From NCBI GenBank assembly GCA_023442945.1, contig JAEZWW010000112.1, positions 1 to 64,000 of the forward strand: DNA of 64,000 bases. The letters run 5' to 3'. Shown one piece after another: positions 1-6,932 of this stretch. Every line of letters starts with the position of its first letter. Position 1 is the first letter of the stretch. Below the pieces are notes generated by a model. It ran no database searches, was not told the DNA's origin, and was given only the letters and a program-made list of their open reading frames with translations. The stretch comes from Pseudomonadota bacterium (GTDB lineage: Bacteria > Pseudomonadota > Gammaproteobacteria > Burkholderiales > Burkholderiaceae_C). The translations under genes and the position numbers were made by a program.

Positions 1-80
1 ACGCCGTCCGGCGCCGACGGTATGGCGGCGGGCGCCACAGCCGGCGCCGCTTCCGGTGGGGGCAGGGGACGGCGGCTCAT
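1..80 (-). CDS. Start of a probable ligase-associated helicase (partial, runs off the window)
   Basis: On the minus strand an ATG at 80-78 overlaps the ligase stop codon in an ATGA arrangement and opens a frame that stays open to the edge. About 26 residues are visible, beginning MSRRPLPPPEAAPA, rich in Pro and Ala. No helicase motif is in view. The call rests on context: in many proteobacteria this type of ligase and exonuclease is followed by a Lhr-like DEXH-box helicase and a metallophosphoesterase. The ATGA overlap implies translational coupling to the ligase. Any other downstream gene is possible. Confidence 0.45.
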   Translation of the reverse strand, partial: MSRRPLPPPEAAPAVAPAAIPSAPDG

Positions 81-1930
81 GGCGGCATCAGGGCCAGCAG
101 GTCGGCCAGGGTGTCGGCCTCGGCCACGGGCTTGTCTTCGCGCCAGCGCAGCATGCGCGGGAAGCGCACGGCGATGCCGCTTTTGTGGCGCGCGCTGCGG
201 GCGATGCCTTCAAAGCCCAGCTCGAACACCAGCGTCGGCGTCAGGCTGCGCACCGGGCCGAAGCTCTCACGCGTGGTCTTGCGCACGATCGCGTCGACGC
301 GCGCTATTTCGGCGTCGGTCAGCCCCGAGTACGCTTTGGCAAAGGGCACCAGCGTGCGCTGCGGGTCGTCCGCCGGGCCGCTCCAGACGGCGAAGGTGTA
401 GTCGGTGTACAGGCTGGCGCGCCGGCCGTGGCCGCGCTGGGCGTAGATCAGCACCGCGTCCACGCTCATGGGGTCGATCTTCCACTTCCACCAGCCGCTG
501 AACTGCGGCGCTCCGGCGCTCGCAGGCGCGTCGCCGGACGCCGCCACGGGCGCCTTGGTGCGGCCAACGCCGTAGGGCGCATCCAGCCGTTTGAGCATGA
601 AGCCTTCGGTGCCCAGCCGCCGCGCCGCGTCGCGCTGGCGGGCCAGATCGGCCCAGCTGTCGCCGACGACGCGCGGGCTCAGGTGCAGGGCGGGGTGCGC
701 CTGCGACGCGACCAGGCGCTCCAGCCGCGCGCGCCGCTCGCGCTGCGGCAGGGCGCGCTGGTCCTGGCCGTCCCATTCCAGCAGGTCGTAGGCCAGTAAA
801 GCGACGGGCTGTTCGCGCAACAGCTTGGGCGTGACGGTCTTGCGGCCGATGCGGCGTTGCAGTTCGGCAAAGGGCCGCACCGCGCCGGCCAGCACGGCCA
901 CGGTGTCGTCGGGCGCGGCGACATCGGTGGGGGCGTCGGTGGCGCCCGGTGGCGTGGCGGAAGACGGCGACGGCGCGGCGCTGGGTGTGATGCTCTTTTG
1001 TGCGGCCGCCCTAGGGGGATCTGCGCTGGCCGCTATCGATTCAGGATCGACCCAGACCACGATTTCGCCGTCCACGACCGTGCCTTCGGGCCACGCTGCG
1101 GCCATGCTAGCCAGTTCGGGGTAGCGGTCGGTCACCAGCTCTTCGCCGCGCGACCAGACCCACACCTGGCCGTCGCGCCGCACGATCTGCGCGCGGATGC
1201 CGTCCCATTTCCATTCGACCAGCCAGGCCTGCGGTGGCCCCAGCAGCGCGTCAAACCCGCCGGGGTCGGCGCTCAAGGGGTGCGCCAGAAAGAACGGGTA
1301 GGGCTGGCCGCCGCGTTCACCCAGCAGCGACGGTGCGTCCTGCGGTGCGACCAGCGCGGCGTAGTCGGCGGCGGTCGGTTGTGCGCCGACGTGGGTATAG
1401 CCCATCAGGCGCTGTGCGACCTGTTTGGCGTCGATGCCGGCCACCGCGGCCAGCGCTTGCGTGACCTGCAGCCGCGACACGCCCACCCGCAAGGTGCCGG
1501 TGATGAGCTTGAAGTACGGCAGCCGCTCATGCGGCGTCAGGCGCTGCCACTGCGCCAGCAGGCGCGCGCGCTGCACCTGCGCCGGCGCGCCGCGCAGCGG
1601 CAACAGCTCGGTCTGCAGCCAGTCGGCCAGGCTGCGCGTGTCGACGTCGGTGGGCGGCGGCAGCAACAGGCTGATGGTTTCGGCCAGGTCGCCCACCGCT
1701 TCATAGCATTCGTCGAACAGCCAGGTCGGCAGACCTGCCGCTTCCTGGGCCAGTGCGCGCAGCACGCGCGTAGGCACCAGCTGGCGCGGCTTGCCGCCCG
1801 CCAGGAAATACACCGCCCAGGCCGCATCGGCCGCGGGGGCGGCGCGCAGGTAGTCGCGCAGCGCGGCCTGCTTGGCCAGATTCGACGTGCTGGCGTCCAG
1901 GGCATGGAACAGATCGGCGAACGCGCGCAT
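77..1930 (-). CDS. ATP-dependent DNA ligase (bacterial cluster type)
   Basis: Seals DNA nicks using ATP. The 617-residue protein has an N-terminal DNA-binding domain (about 1-200), an adenylation domain with the nucleotidyl-lysine motif EWKWDGIRAQ (catalytic Lys about 241) and VDGEIVVW (about 287-293), then an OB-fold domain with FSGWWKWKIDP-like and FELGFEGIARS-like motifs. It belongs to the family found next to a metallo-beta-lactamase exonuclease and a Lhr-like helicase, thought to act in repair rather than replication. An unusual Ala/Pro/Ser-rich linker at about 295-350 separates two conserved blocks, and its first part is encoded by an interspersed repeat (1004-1053). The gene starts 16 bp after the exonuclease stop, so the two are probably cotranscribed. 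Confidence 0.9.
   Translation of the reverse strand: MRAFADLFHALDASTSNLAKQAALRDYLRAAPAADAAWAVYFLAGGKPRQLVPTRVLRALAQEAAGLPTWLFDECYEAVGDLAETISLLLPPPTDVDTRSLADWLQTELLPLRGAPAQVQRARLLAQWQRLTPHERLPYFKLITGTLRVGVSRLQVTQALAAVAGIDAKQVAQRLMGYTHVGAQPTAADYAALVAPQDAPSLLGERGGQPYPFFLAHPLSADPGGFDALLGPPQAWLVEWKWDGIRAQIVRRDGQVWVWSRGEELVTDRYPELASMAAAWPEGTVVDGEIVVWVDPESIAASADPPRAAAQKSITPSAAPSPSSATPPGATDAPTDVAAPDDTVAVLAGAVRPFAELQRRIGRKTVTPKLLREQPVALLAYDLLEWDGQDQRALPQRERRARLERLVASQAHPALHLSPRVVGDSWADLARQRDAARRLGTEGFMLKRLDAPYGVGRTKAPVAASGDAPASAGAPQFSGWWKWKIDPMSVDAVLIYAQRGHGRRASLYTDYTFAVWSGPADDPQRTLVPFAKAYSGLTDAEIARVDAIVRKTTRESFGPVRSLTPTLVFELGFEGIARSARHKSGIAVRFPRMLRWREDKPVAEADTLADLLALMPP
1004..1053 (-). repeat. Interspersed repeat copy inside the ligase gene
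   Basis: Read on the minus strand, this segment carries the repeat core (ATCGATAGCGGCCAGCGCAG, then CCCCTAGGGCG). It is in the sense orientation of the gene and encodes ESIAASADPPRAA in the variable linker of the ligase. Confidence 0.7.
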
Positions 1931-1946
1931 GCCAGGGCCTTGCGCG

Positions 1947-3170
1947 TCAGCGGCCGCGGCGCGCGGTGTCGGCGCCTACACGGGACGCGGCCTGCGGCGT
2001 GGTCGCGCCCGAGGCCGGCTGCGGCTCGGCCGCGGCGGCCACGGTGGCCTCATCGTCGGCCGCATTGTTCAGGCCGCCCGCCCTAGAGGAATCTGCGCGG
2101 GCAGCTGCGGTTTCGATAGCATCGGGTGCGTCCGACCGCGCATCCTCATCGTCGCCGCCGTACTCGGTCGAAAAAGCGGCGGCGTCCAGCCCTTGTTCGC
2201 GCAGCCAGCGCACCATCACCGGCACCTGGCCGTGGGTGACGATGACGCGGTGCGCGCCGGTGCTGCCGATGGCGCGCTGCAGGCTGGGCCAATCGGCGTG
2301 GTCGCTGAGCACGAAGCCGCGGTCCAAGCCGCGCCGCCGCCGCGCGCCGCGCACCTGCATCCAGCCTGAGGCGAACGCGTCGGCGTGGTCGCCAAAGCGG
2401 CGCAGCCACGGCGTGCCAGCGGCCGACGGCGGTGCCACGACCATGGCGCGGCGCAGCTCGGCCGGGGTCATCCCGTCGTCGGTCACCAGGCGCGTCGGCG
2501 GCACGGGCACGCCAGCGGCGCGGTACGCCTCGTTCAAACGCTGCACGGCGCCGTGGCAGACCAGCGGGCCGATGCCCGGATCCACCCCCATCAGCACGCG
2601 CTGCGCTTTGCCGAAGGCGTAGGCGTAGACGACGCTCGGGCGGCCGCGCTCGGCGTTGGCTTGCCACCAGGCGTTGAGATCGGCGAACAGCTCGGGCCCG
2701 CTCGGCCAGCGGTAGATCGGCAGGCCGAAGGTCGACTCGGTGATAAACACATCGCAGCGCAGCGGCTCGAACGGTGCGCAAGTGGGGTCCGGGTCCAGCT
2801 TGTAATCGCCCGAAGCGACCCAGACCTGCCCGCCGTGCTCCAGCCGCACTTGCGCCGACCCCAGCACGTGGCCGGCCGGGTGCAGGGACACGCGCACGCC
2901 GCCCACGGTCACGGTTTCGCCATAGGCCAGGGTTTGCAGGCGGATGTCCTCACCCAGGCGCGCGCGCAGCACGCCTTCGCCCTGCGCCTGCGCCAGGTAG
3001 GCGCTGTGACCGCGCCGCGCGTGGTCGCCGTGCGCGTGGGTGATGACGGCGCGCTTCACCGGACGCCACGGGTCAACGTAGAAATCGCCTGGCGGGCAGT
3101 ACAGCCCGCGCGGCGTCGACACCACCAGGTCGCCAGCGTCGGTGGCGGGGGCGGCGCCTGGCACGACCAT
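1947..3170 (-). CDS. Ligase-associated exonuclease, metallo-beta-lactamase fold
   Basis: Predicted nuclease of the metallo-beta-lactamase/beta-CASP type that accompanies this class of ATP-dependent ligase. The metal-binding motif HAHGDH lies at about residues 45-50, and a later SDHADW (about 310-315) fits the C-terminal histidine motif. The conserved domain ends near FSTEYGGDDE; the last 70 or so residues are an Ala-rich low-complexity tail partly made by an interspersed repeat (2073-2125). The start chosen is ATG 3170, which overlaps the stop of the upstream flavoprotein gene by one base (TGATG). The frame is open upstream to 3278, but that part only shadows the neighbouring gene. Length 407 residues, longer than usual because of the tail. 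Confidence 0.85.
   Translation of the reverse strand: MVVPGAAPATDAGDLVVSTPRGLYCPPGDFYVDPWRPVKRAVITHAHGDHARRGHSAYLAQAQGEGVLRARLGEDIRLQTLAYGETVTVGGVRVSLHPAGHVLGSAQVRLEHGGQVWVASGDYKLDPDPTCAPFEPLRCDVFITESTFGLPIYRWPSGPELFADLNAWWQANAERGRPSVVYAYAFGKAQRVLMGVDPGIGPLVCHGAVQRLNEAYRAAGVPVPPTRLVTDDGMTPAELRRAMVVAPPSAAGTPWLRRFGDHADAFASGWMQVRGARRRRGLDRGFVLSDHADWPSLQRAIGSTGAHRVIVTHGQVPVMVRWLREQGLDAAAFSTEYGGDDEDARSDAPDAIETAAARADSSRAGGLNNAADDEATVAAAAEPQPASGATTPQAASRVGADTARRGR
2073..2125 (-). repeat. Interspersed repeat copy inside the exonuclease gene
   Basis: A well-preserved copy on the minus strand (GATGCTATCG, then AGCTGCCCGCGCAG, then CTAGGGCGGGCGGCCTG). It is in sense orientation and encodes DAIETAAARADSSRAGGL within the tail of the exonuclease. 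Confidence 0.85.
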
Positions 3171-3691
3171 CAAACCTTCAGTTGCCCGTCCACCCCGCCG
3201 TCGTTCAAAGCGCTGCCGGTCAGGGCCGACACGCTCATCTTGACGAACGAGACGATCTTGCCGGCTTCGGTCTGCCAATAGTGGCCCTGCTCAGGCGTGA
3301 TGCTGAGCACGGTCACGCGCGGATCGTCGGGCCCTTCAAACCAGGCCTTGGCGAAAGCGGTCCAGTATTTGTCGATGGTGGCGCGGTCGGTGTGGATGCG
3401 TGCGGTGCCCGAGATCGCCAGGTATTCGTAGCGGCTGTCGTTCTGGCACGTGAGCACCACGCGCGGATCGCGCTCGATGTCGCGGTTTTTCTCGCTTTCA
3501 GAGGAGCTCAGCAACCAGAACACACCTTGCTCGTCCACCGCTTGGATCGCCATCGGTCGCACATCACCTGGGTACTGTCCGACGTCGGTCGCCAGCATGC
3601 ACATCGACGTGTGGCGGCCGATGTCGTGGATCTTGGCGCGAGCGTCCTCGCCGGCGAGGTCTTGTCGGGGCTGCTGGTCAATATCGGCCAT
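3170..3691 (-). CDS. Pyridoxamine 5'-phosphate oxidase-like flavin protein (general stress protein 26 type)
   Basis: A 173-residue single-domain protein of the split-barrel flavin-binding superfamily. Typical features are the RPMAIQAVDEQGVFWLLSS strand block (about 45-63), SEKNRDIERDPRVVL (about 66-80) and a C-terminal W-T-E-A-G-K-I block. Members bind FMN, FAD, F420 or haem; the substrate here is unknown. A plausible role is oxidative or general stress. It is the first gene of the minus-strand cluster and overlaps the exonuclease start by one base, so it is likely coupled to the DNA-repair genes downstream. The 217 bp upstream to the divergent phosphodiesterase gene must hold both promoters; no convincing boxes were seen there. 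Confidence 0.8.
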   Translation of the reverse strand: MADIDQQPRQDLAGEDARAKIHDIGRHTSMCMLATDVGQYPGDVRPMAIQAVDEQGVFWLLSSSESEKNRDIERDPRVVLTCQNDSRYEYLAISGTARIHTDRATIDKYWTAFAKAWFEGPDDPRVTVLSITPEQGHYWQTEAGKIVSFVKMSVSALTGSALNDGGVDGQLKV

Positions 3692-3908
3692 GGCGGTGCT
3701 CTCTCATTGGTTTCAGTCAAAGCATTTGAACCCGCTGTGATGACCGCGCGCGCGGGGCGGCATCGCTCAGCGGCGTAGGCCAGCGGCGCATGCCACGGTG
3801 GCGTCGGCAGCGCGAGCGCTGCGCACAGCGCGTCGCCACGGTCTGTCACGGAACCGTCTTGTGCGCGTCATAACCTCGCGGGCCAACGACTATTTTTGGA
3901 GGGCTTGT

Positions 3909-5075
3909 ATGCGTACTTCCTGGGTTTCCCCCCTGCTGGCCAGCGCCCTGGTGGCCGCCAGCCTGGCCGCCTGCGGCGGCAGCGACAACAACGGCTGGAA
4001 CACGCTGAACGGCGACAAGCCGCTGGTGATCGGCCACCGCGGCGCCGCCGGTTACCTGCCGGACCACACGCTGGAAGGCTACCGCCGCGCGGTCGAGATG
4101 GGTGCCGACTTCATCGAGCCCGACCTGGTCGCCACCAAGGACGGCGTGCTGGTGGCGCGCCACGAGCCCAACATCGTCGCCACGACCGACGTCAAGGACC
4201 GCCCGGAATTCGCCAAGCGCAAGCGCAAGGCGGTGGTCGACGGGTTTGAGGAAGAAGGCTGGTTCGTCAGCGACTTCACCCTGGCCGAGCTGAAGACGCT
4301 GCGCGCCGTGCAGCCGCTGTCCGACCGCGACCAGCGCTACAACGGGCAGTTCGCCATCCCCACGTTCGAAGAAGTGCTGACGCTGGCCGAAACCGAGTCC
4401 AAGCGCACCGGCCGCACCATCGGCGTGTACCCAGAAACCAAGCACCCGACGTACCACCAGCGCCTGGGCCTGCCGCTGGAAGACCGCCTGCTGGACGCGC
4501 TGGCCAAGCGCGGGCTGACGCAAAAATCCTCGCCCGTCATCATCCAGTCCTTCGAGACCGGCAACCTGAAGTACCTGCGCGGCAAGACGGCGGTGCGCCT
4601 GGTGCAACTGGTGGATGGTTACGACATCAACCCCGATGGCAGCATCGACTTCAGCCTGCCCTGGGGCCAGCCTTACGACCTGACGGTCGCGGGCGACAAG
4701 CGCAACTACGGCGCGCTGCTCACGCCTGCAGGCCTGGCCGACATCAAGAAGTACGCCGACGGCATCGGCCCCTGGAAGCCTTACCTGATCCCCACGCGCC
4801 TGACGCTGGGCGCCGACGGCAAGCCGGTGGATCTGAACGGCGACGGCAGCATCGACGAGCGCGACCGCCGCGTCATGCCGGCCACGTCCGTCCTGGCCGA
4901 CGCGCACAAGGCCGGCCTGTTCGTGCACCCCTACACCTTCCGCAGCGAGCCCAAGCGCCTGGCCGCGGACGACAAGGGCGACCCGAAGGCCGAGTACCGG
5001 CGCTTCTACGACCTGGGCGTGGACGGCGTGTTCTCGGACTTTGCCGACCACGCCAAGGCGGCGCGCGACAACTGA
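3909..5075 (+). CDS. glpQ: Glycerophosphodiester phosphodiesterase, lipoprotein
   Basis: Hydrolyses glycerophosphodiesters to glycerol 3-phosphate and an alcohol, outside the cytoplasm. The 388-residue protein starts with a signal peptide ending in a lipobox (SLAAC, Cys about 22). The catalytic GDPD motifs are present: IGHRGAAGYLPDHT (His 43, Arg 44), FIEPDL (Glu 70, Asp 72) and ARHEP (His 85). The ATG at 3909 follows GGAGGG at 3898 with good spacing; the longer frame from 3798 has no signal peptide. An unusual feature is DLNGDGSIDERD in the C-terminal half, a canonical EF-hand-like calcium loop not expected in the catalytic fold. It is flanked downstream by two hairpins. Confidence 0.9.
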   Translation: MRTSWVSPLLASALVAASLAACGGSDNNGWNTLNGDKPLVIGHRGAAGYLPDHTLEGYRRAVEMGADFIEPDLVATKDGVLVARHEPNIVATTDVKDRPEFAKRKRKAVVDGFEEEGWFVSDFTLAELKTLRAVQPLSDRDQRYNGQFAIPTFEEVLTLAETESKRTGRTIGVYPETKHPTYHQRLGLPLEDRLLDALAKRGLTQKSSPVIIQSFETGNLKYLRGKTAVRLVQLVDGYDINPDGSIDFSLPWGQPYDLTVAGDKRNYGALLTPAGLADIKKYADGIGPWKPYLIPTRLTLGADGKPVDLNGDGSIDERDRRVMPATSVLADAHKAGLFVHPYTFRSEPKRLAADDKGDPKAEYRRFYDLGVDGVFSDFADHAKAARDN

Positions 5076-5079
5076 GGCC

Positions 5080-5097
5080 GGGCGGCAAAGGCCGCCC
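5080..5097 (+). terminator. Hairpin just after glpQ
   Basis: A perfect 7 bp stem (GGGCGGC / GCCGCCC) with loop AAAG begins 5 bases after the stop. It has no T-run, so termination is uncertain. Confidence 0.35.
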
Positions 5098-5110
5098 TGT
5101 GCGTGTACGA

Positions 5111-5146
5111 AACGCGGCGGTGCTGGAAAAGCCCAGCCGCCGCGTT
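5111..5146. terminator. Bidirectional hairpin between convergent genes
   Basis: The stem AACGCGGCGG ... CCGCCGCGTT extends through CTGG/CCAG with a two-base bulge and a short A-rich loop. It lies between glpQ and the convergent gene at 5153-5635 and could terminate both; short T and A tracts flank it. Confidence 0.5.
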
Positions 5147-5152
5147 CGTTGT

Positions 5153-5635
5153 TTACTGCGACATGTTCAGGTGCTGAGCGCGTTCCCACGCCGCGCGCGC
5201 AGCGGGGCTGGCTTCGGGCCAGGTCAGGCGCGACTTGCCGCGGTAGGCGTCCCAGTCCTCGGCCAGGGTTTCCTGGACTTCGTCGTACGGGCGGCCACGG
5301 TACTTATGGACATCGCGCAGGCCCAGTTCGTAGGCGGGGCCGTAGTCCTCGTAGGTGTAGCCGTCCACGTAGTACGGCTGGCGGGTGTGTTCTTCCCTCC
5401 AGTAGGCGTGTTCAACCGTCGGGTCAAAGCCTTCGGCCACGGCCTTGCCGGCCAAGCCGCCGACCACGGCGCCCACGGCCGCGCCAATCGCGGTGCCGAT
5501 CGGCCCCGCCACCGTACCCACGGCGGCACCGGCGGCGGCGCCACCGGCCAGGGCGCCCAGGCCGGTGCCGACCGGGTGCGCACCCGGCTCACCGGTGATC
5601 GGGTCGGGGTTGAGGTCTTTGGGTTCGTTGCTCAT
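5153..5635 (-). CDS. Conserved protein with glycine-zipper segment, function unknown
   Basis: 160 residues. The N-terminal third contains a Gly/Ala-rich stretch (about 24-68) with repeated GxxxG spacing, typical of glycine-zipper segments that insert into or associate with membranes. The rest is polar and Tyr-rich (PYYVDGYTYEDYGPAY) and ends with a soluble-looking, Trp-containing domain. There is no signal peptide. The start at 5635 is preceded by AGGAG. I do not recognise a catalytic motif; similar proteins in Burkholderiales are annotated only as hypothetical. Stress or envelope roles are guesses from the glycine zipper. Confidence 0.7.
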   Translation of the reverse strand: MSNEPKDLNPDPITGEPGAHPVGTGLGALAGGAAAGAAVGTVAGPIGTAIGAAVGAVVGGLAGKAVAEGFDPTVEHAYWREEHTRQPYYVDGYTYEDYGPAYELGLRDVHKYRGRPYDEVQETLAEDWDAYRGKSRLTWPEASPAARAAWERAQHLNMSQ

Positions 5636-5804
5636 GGCGGTCTCCTGAAGGTGGGGCCGGGCACCGCGCCTCGCGTCGCCGGGCCGGACGCCGATCGCTG
5701 TTGCGCTGCGACCAGCACACTTTCACCTTAAGACCGGCACCTCAGTGGCGGTGTAGGACAAGCCCGGCGCGCGCTGTGCGCGTCGCCTGCCGGCGGCCAG
5801 CGCG

Positions 5805-6905
5805 TCAGCGCCGGCGCGTGGCCGGTGCCGAGCGCGGATCGGCCAGATCGGCCAACGGCATGAAGCGCTTGGGCCAGGCGCAGTCTTCAATCGGCTGCGT
5901 CGGCGCCGCGCAGCGCGCCAGGTGGGCGGCGGTGCGTGCGTACATGGCGCGCAGGGGCGCGAAGTCGGGCGTGCGCAGCTGCGCGGCGGTCGGCACGGTG
6001 AAGTAGGACACGTTGTCCAGCGCGATCTGCGGCGTGGTCGCTTCCCACTGCACGGACACGTGGCGGCGCTGGGTGTCCACCGCCACGACGGCGATGCGCA
6101 TGGGCACGACGCCCATGCCGTCGCGCTGCGGGTCGCCGGTGCCCAGCATCAGGTACGGCGCCTGCTCGGTCGGCAGCTGGAGCGTGACGCGGCGGCCGTC
6201 GGCGCCGCGCAGCGTCAGCCGGTCGCCGCCGACCAGGAAGCGGGTGGCCTGGTACCCCACACCGGGCTTTTGCGCGATGCAGGGCGCCCACCAGGCCGTT
6301 TGGCCGTGGACAGGCGTGGCGTTGAACAGCAGGCCGTGTTCGTTGCGCTGGTCCAGTGGCAGCAGGCGCACCGGCTGGGCACCTTGGGCGCCCATCGCTT
6401 CGCCGCCGGCCACGAACACGCCGGTGCTGGGGTGCCAGCTGCGGCGCTGGTTGTAGGCGGCGCCCCAGGGCCGGCAAGCCAGGTCGGCGCTGGGCGGTGC
6501 GTCCAGCGGCATGAAGCCCTCGTCCTGCGGATCGTTCTTGGCCACGCGGGTCAGGCGGCCCTGAGCGTCGTAGGTGTAGCTGGCCTTGGCGCGGAACGTG
6601 AAGTAGGGCACCTTGACGTCCCCGTCGATGCCGGTGGCCGAGCTCAGGGTGAAGTACGGCGTCACGTTCTGCTCTTCGGGCATGCGGTCCAAGCCTGAGG
6701 CGGCGCGCGCTTGGGCGCCGGCATCAGGCGTGCTGGCGGTTGGCGTGCCCGCAGTGGTGGGCTGGCCGCTGCCTGGGTTGCCCGGGCTGGCGCAGCCGAC
6801 CAGGGCCAGGCCGACACCAAGAGCGGCCAGCGCCGGATTCAGCGGTCGCGCTTTCGGGTGGGCGCGACCAAGGCGCGGCGCGCCATTCACATCGTTGGCG
6901 AACAT
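5805..6905 (-). CDS. Putative lipoprotein of unknown function
   Basis: 366 residues. After a basic N-region a hydrophobic stretch ends in LALVGCAS (Cys about 38), a plausible lipobox, followed by a Gly/Pro/Thr-rich linker (about 40-65). The mature part is mostly beta-rich with several Trp and two Cys, and no domain I can name. It begins 27 bp after mutL on the same strand with a strong GGGGGAG ribosome site, so it may be cotranscribed with mutL, although the functions look unrelated. The unusually long N-region before the hydrophobic core leaves the exact start open. Confidence 0.65.
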   Translation of the reverse strand: MFANDVNGAPRLGRAHPKARPLNPALAALGVGLALVGCASPGNPGSGQPTTAGTPTASTPDAGAQARAASGLDRMPEEQNVTPYFTLSSATGIDGDVKVPYFTFRAKASYTYDAQGRLTRVAKNDPQDEGFMPLDAPPSADLACRPWGAAYNQRRSWHPSTGVFVAGGEAMGAQGAQPVRLLPLDQRNEHGLLFNATPVHGQTAWWAPCIAQKPGVGYQATRFLVGGDRLTLRGADGRRVTLQLPTEQAPYLMLGTGDPQRDGMGVVPMRIAVVAVDTQRRHVSVQWEATTPQIALDNVSYFTVPTAAQLRTPDFAPLRAMYARTAAHLARCAAPTQPIEDCAWPKRFMPLADLADPRSAPATRRR

Positions 6906-6932
6906 GCTTTCTCTTTCTCCCCCGGTTGAATC

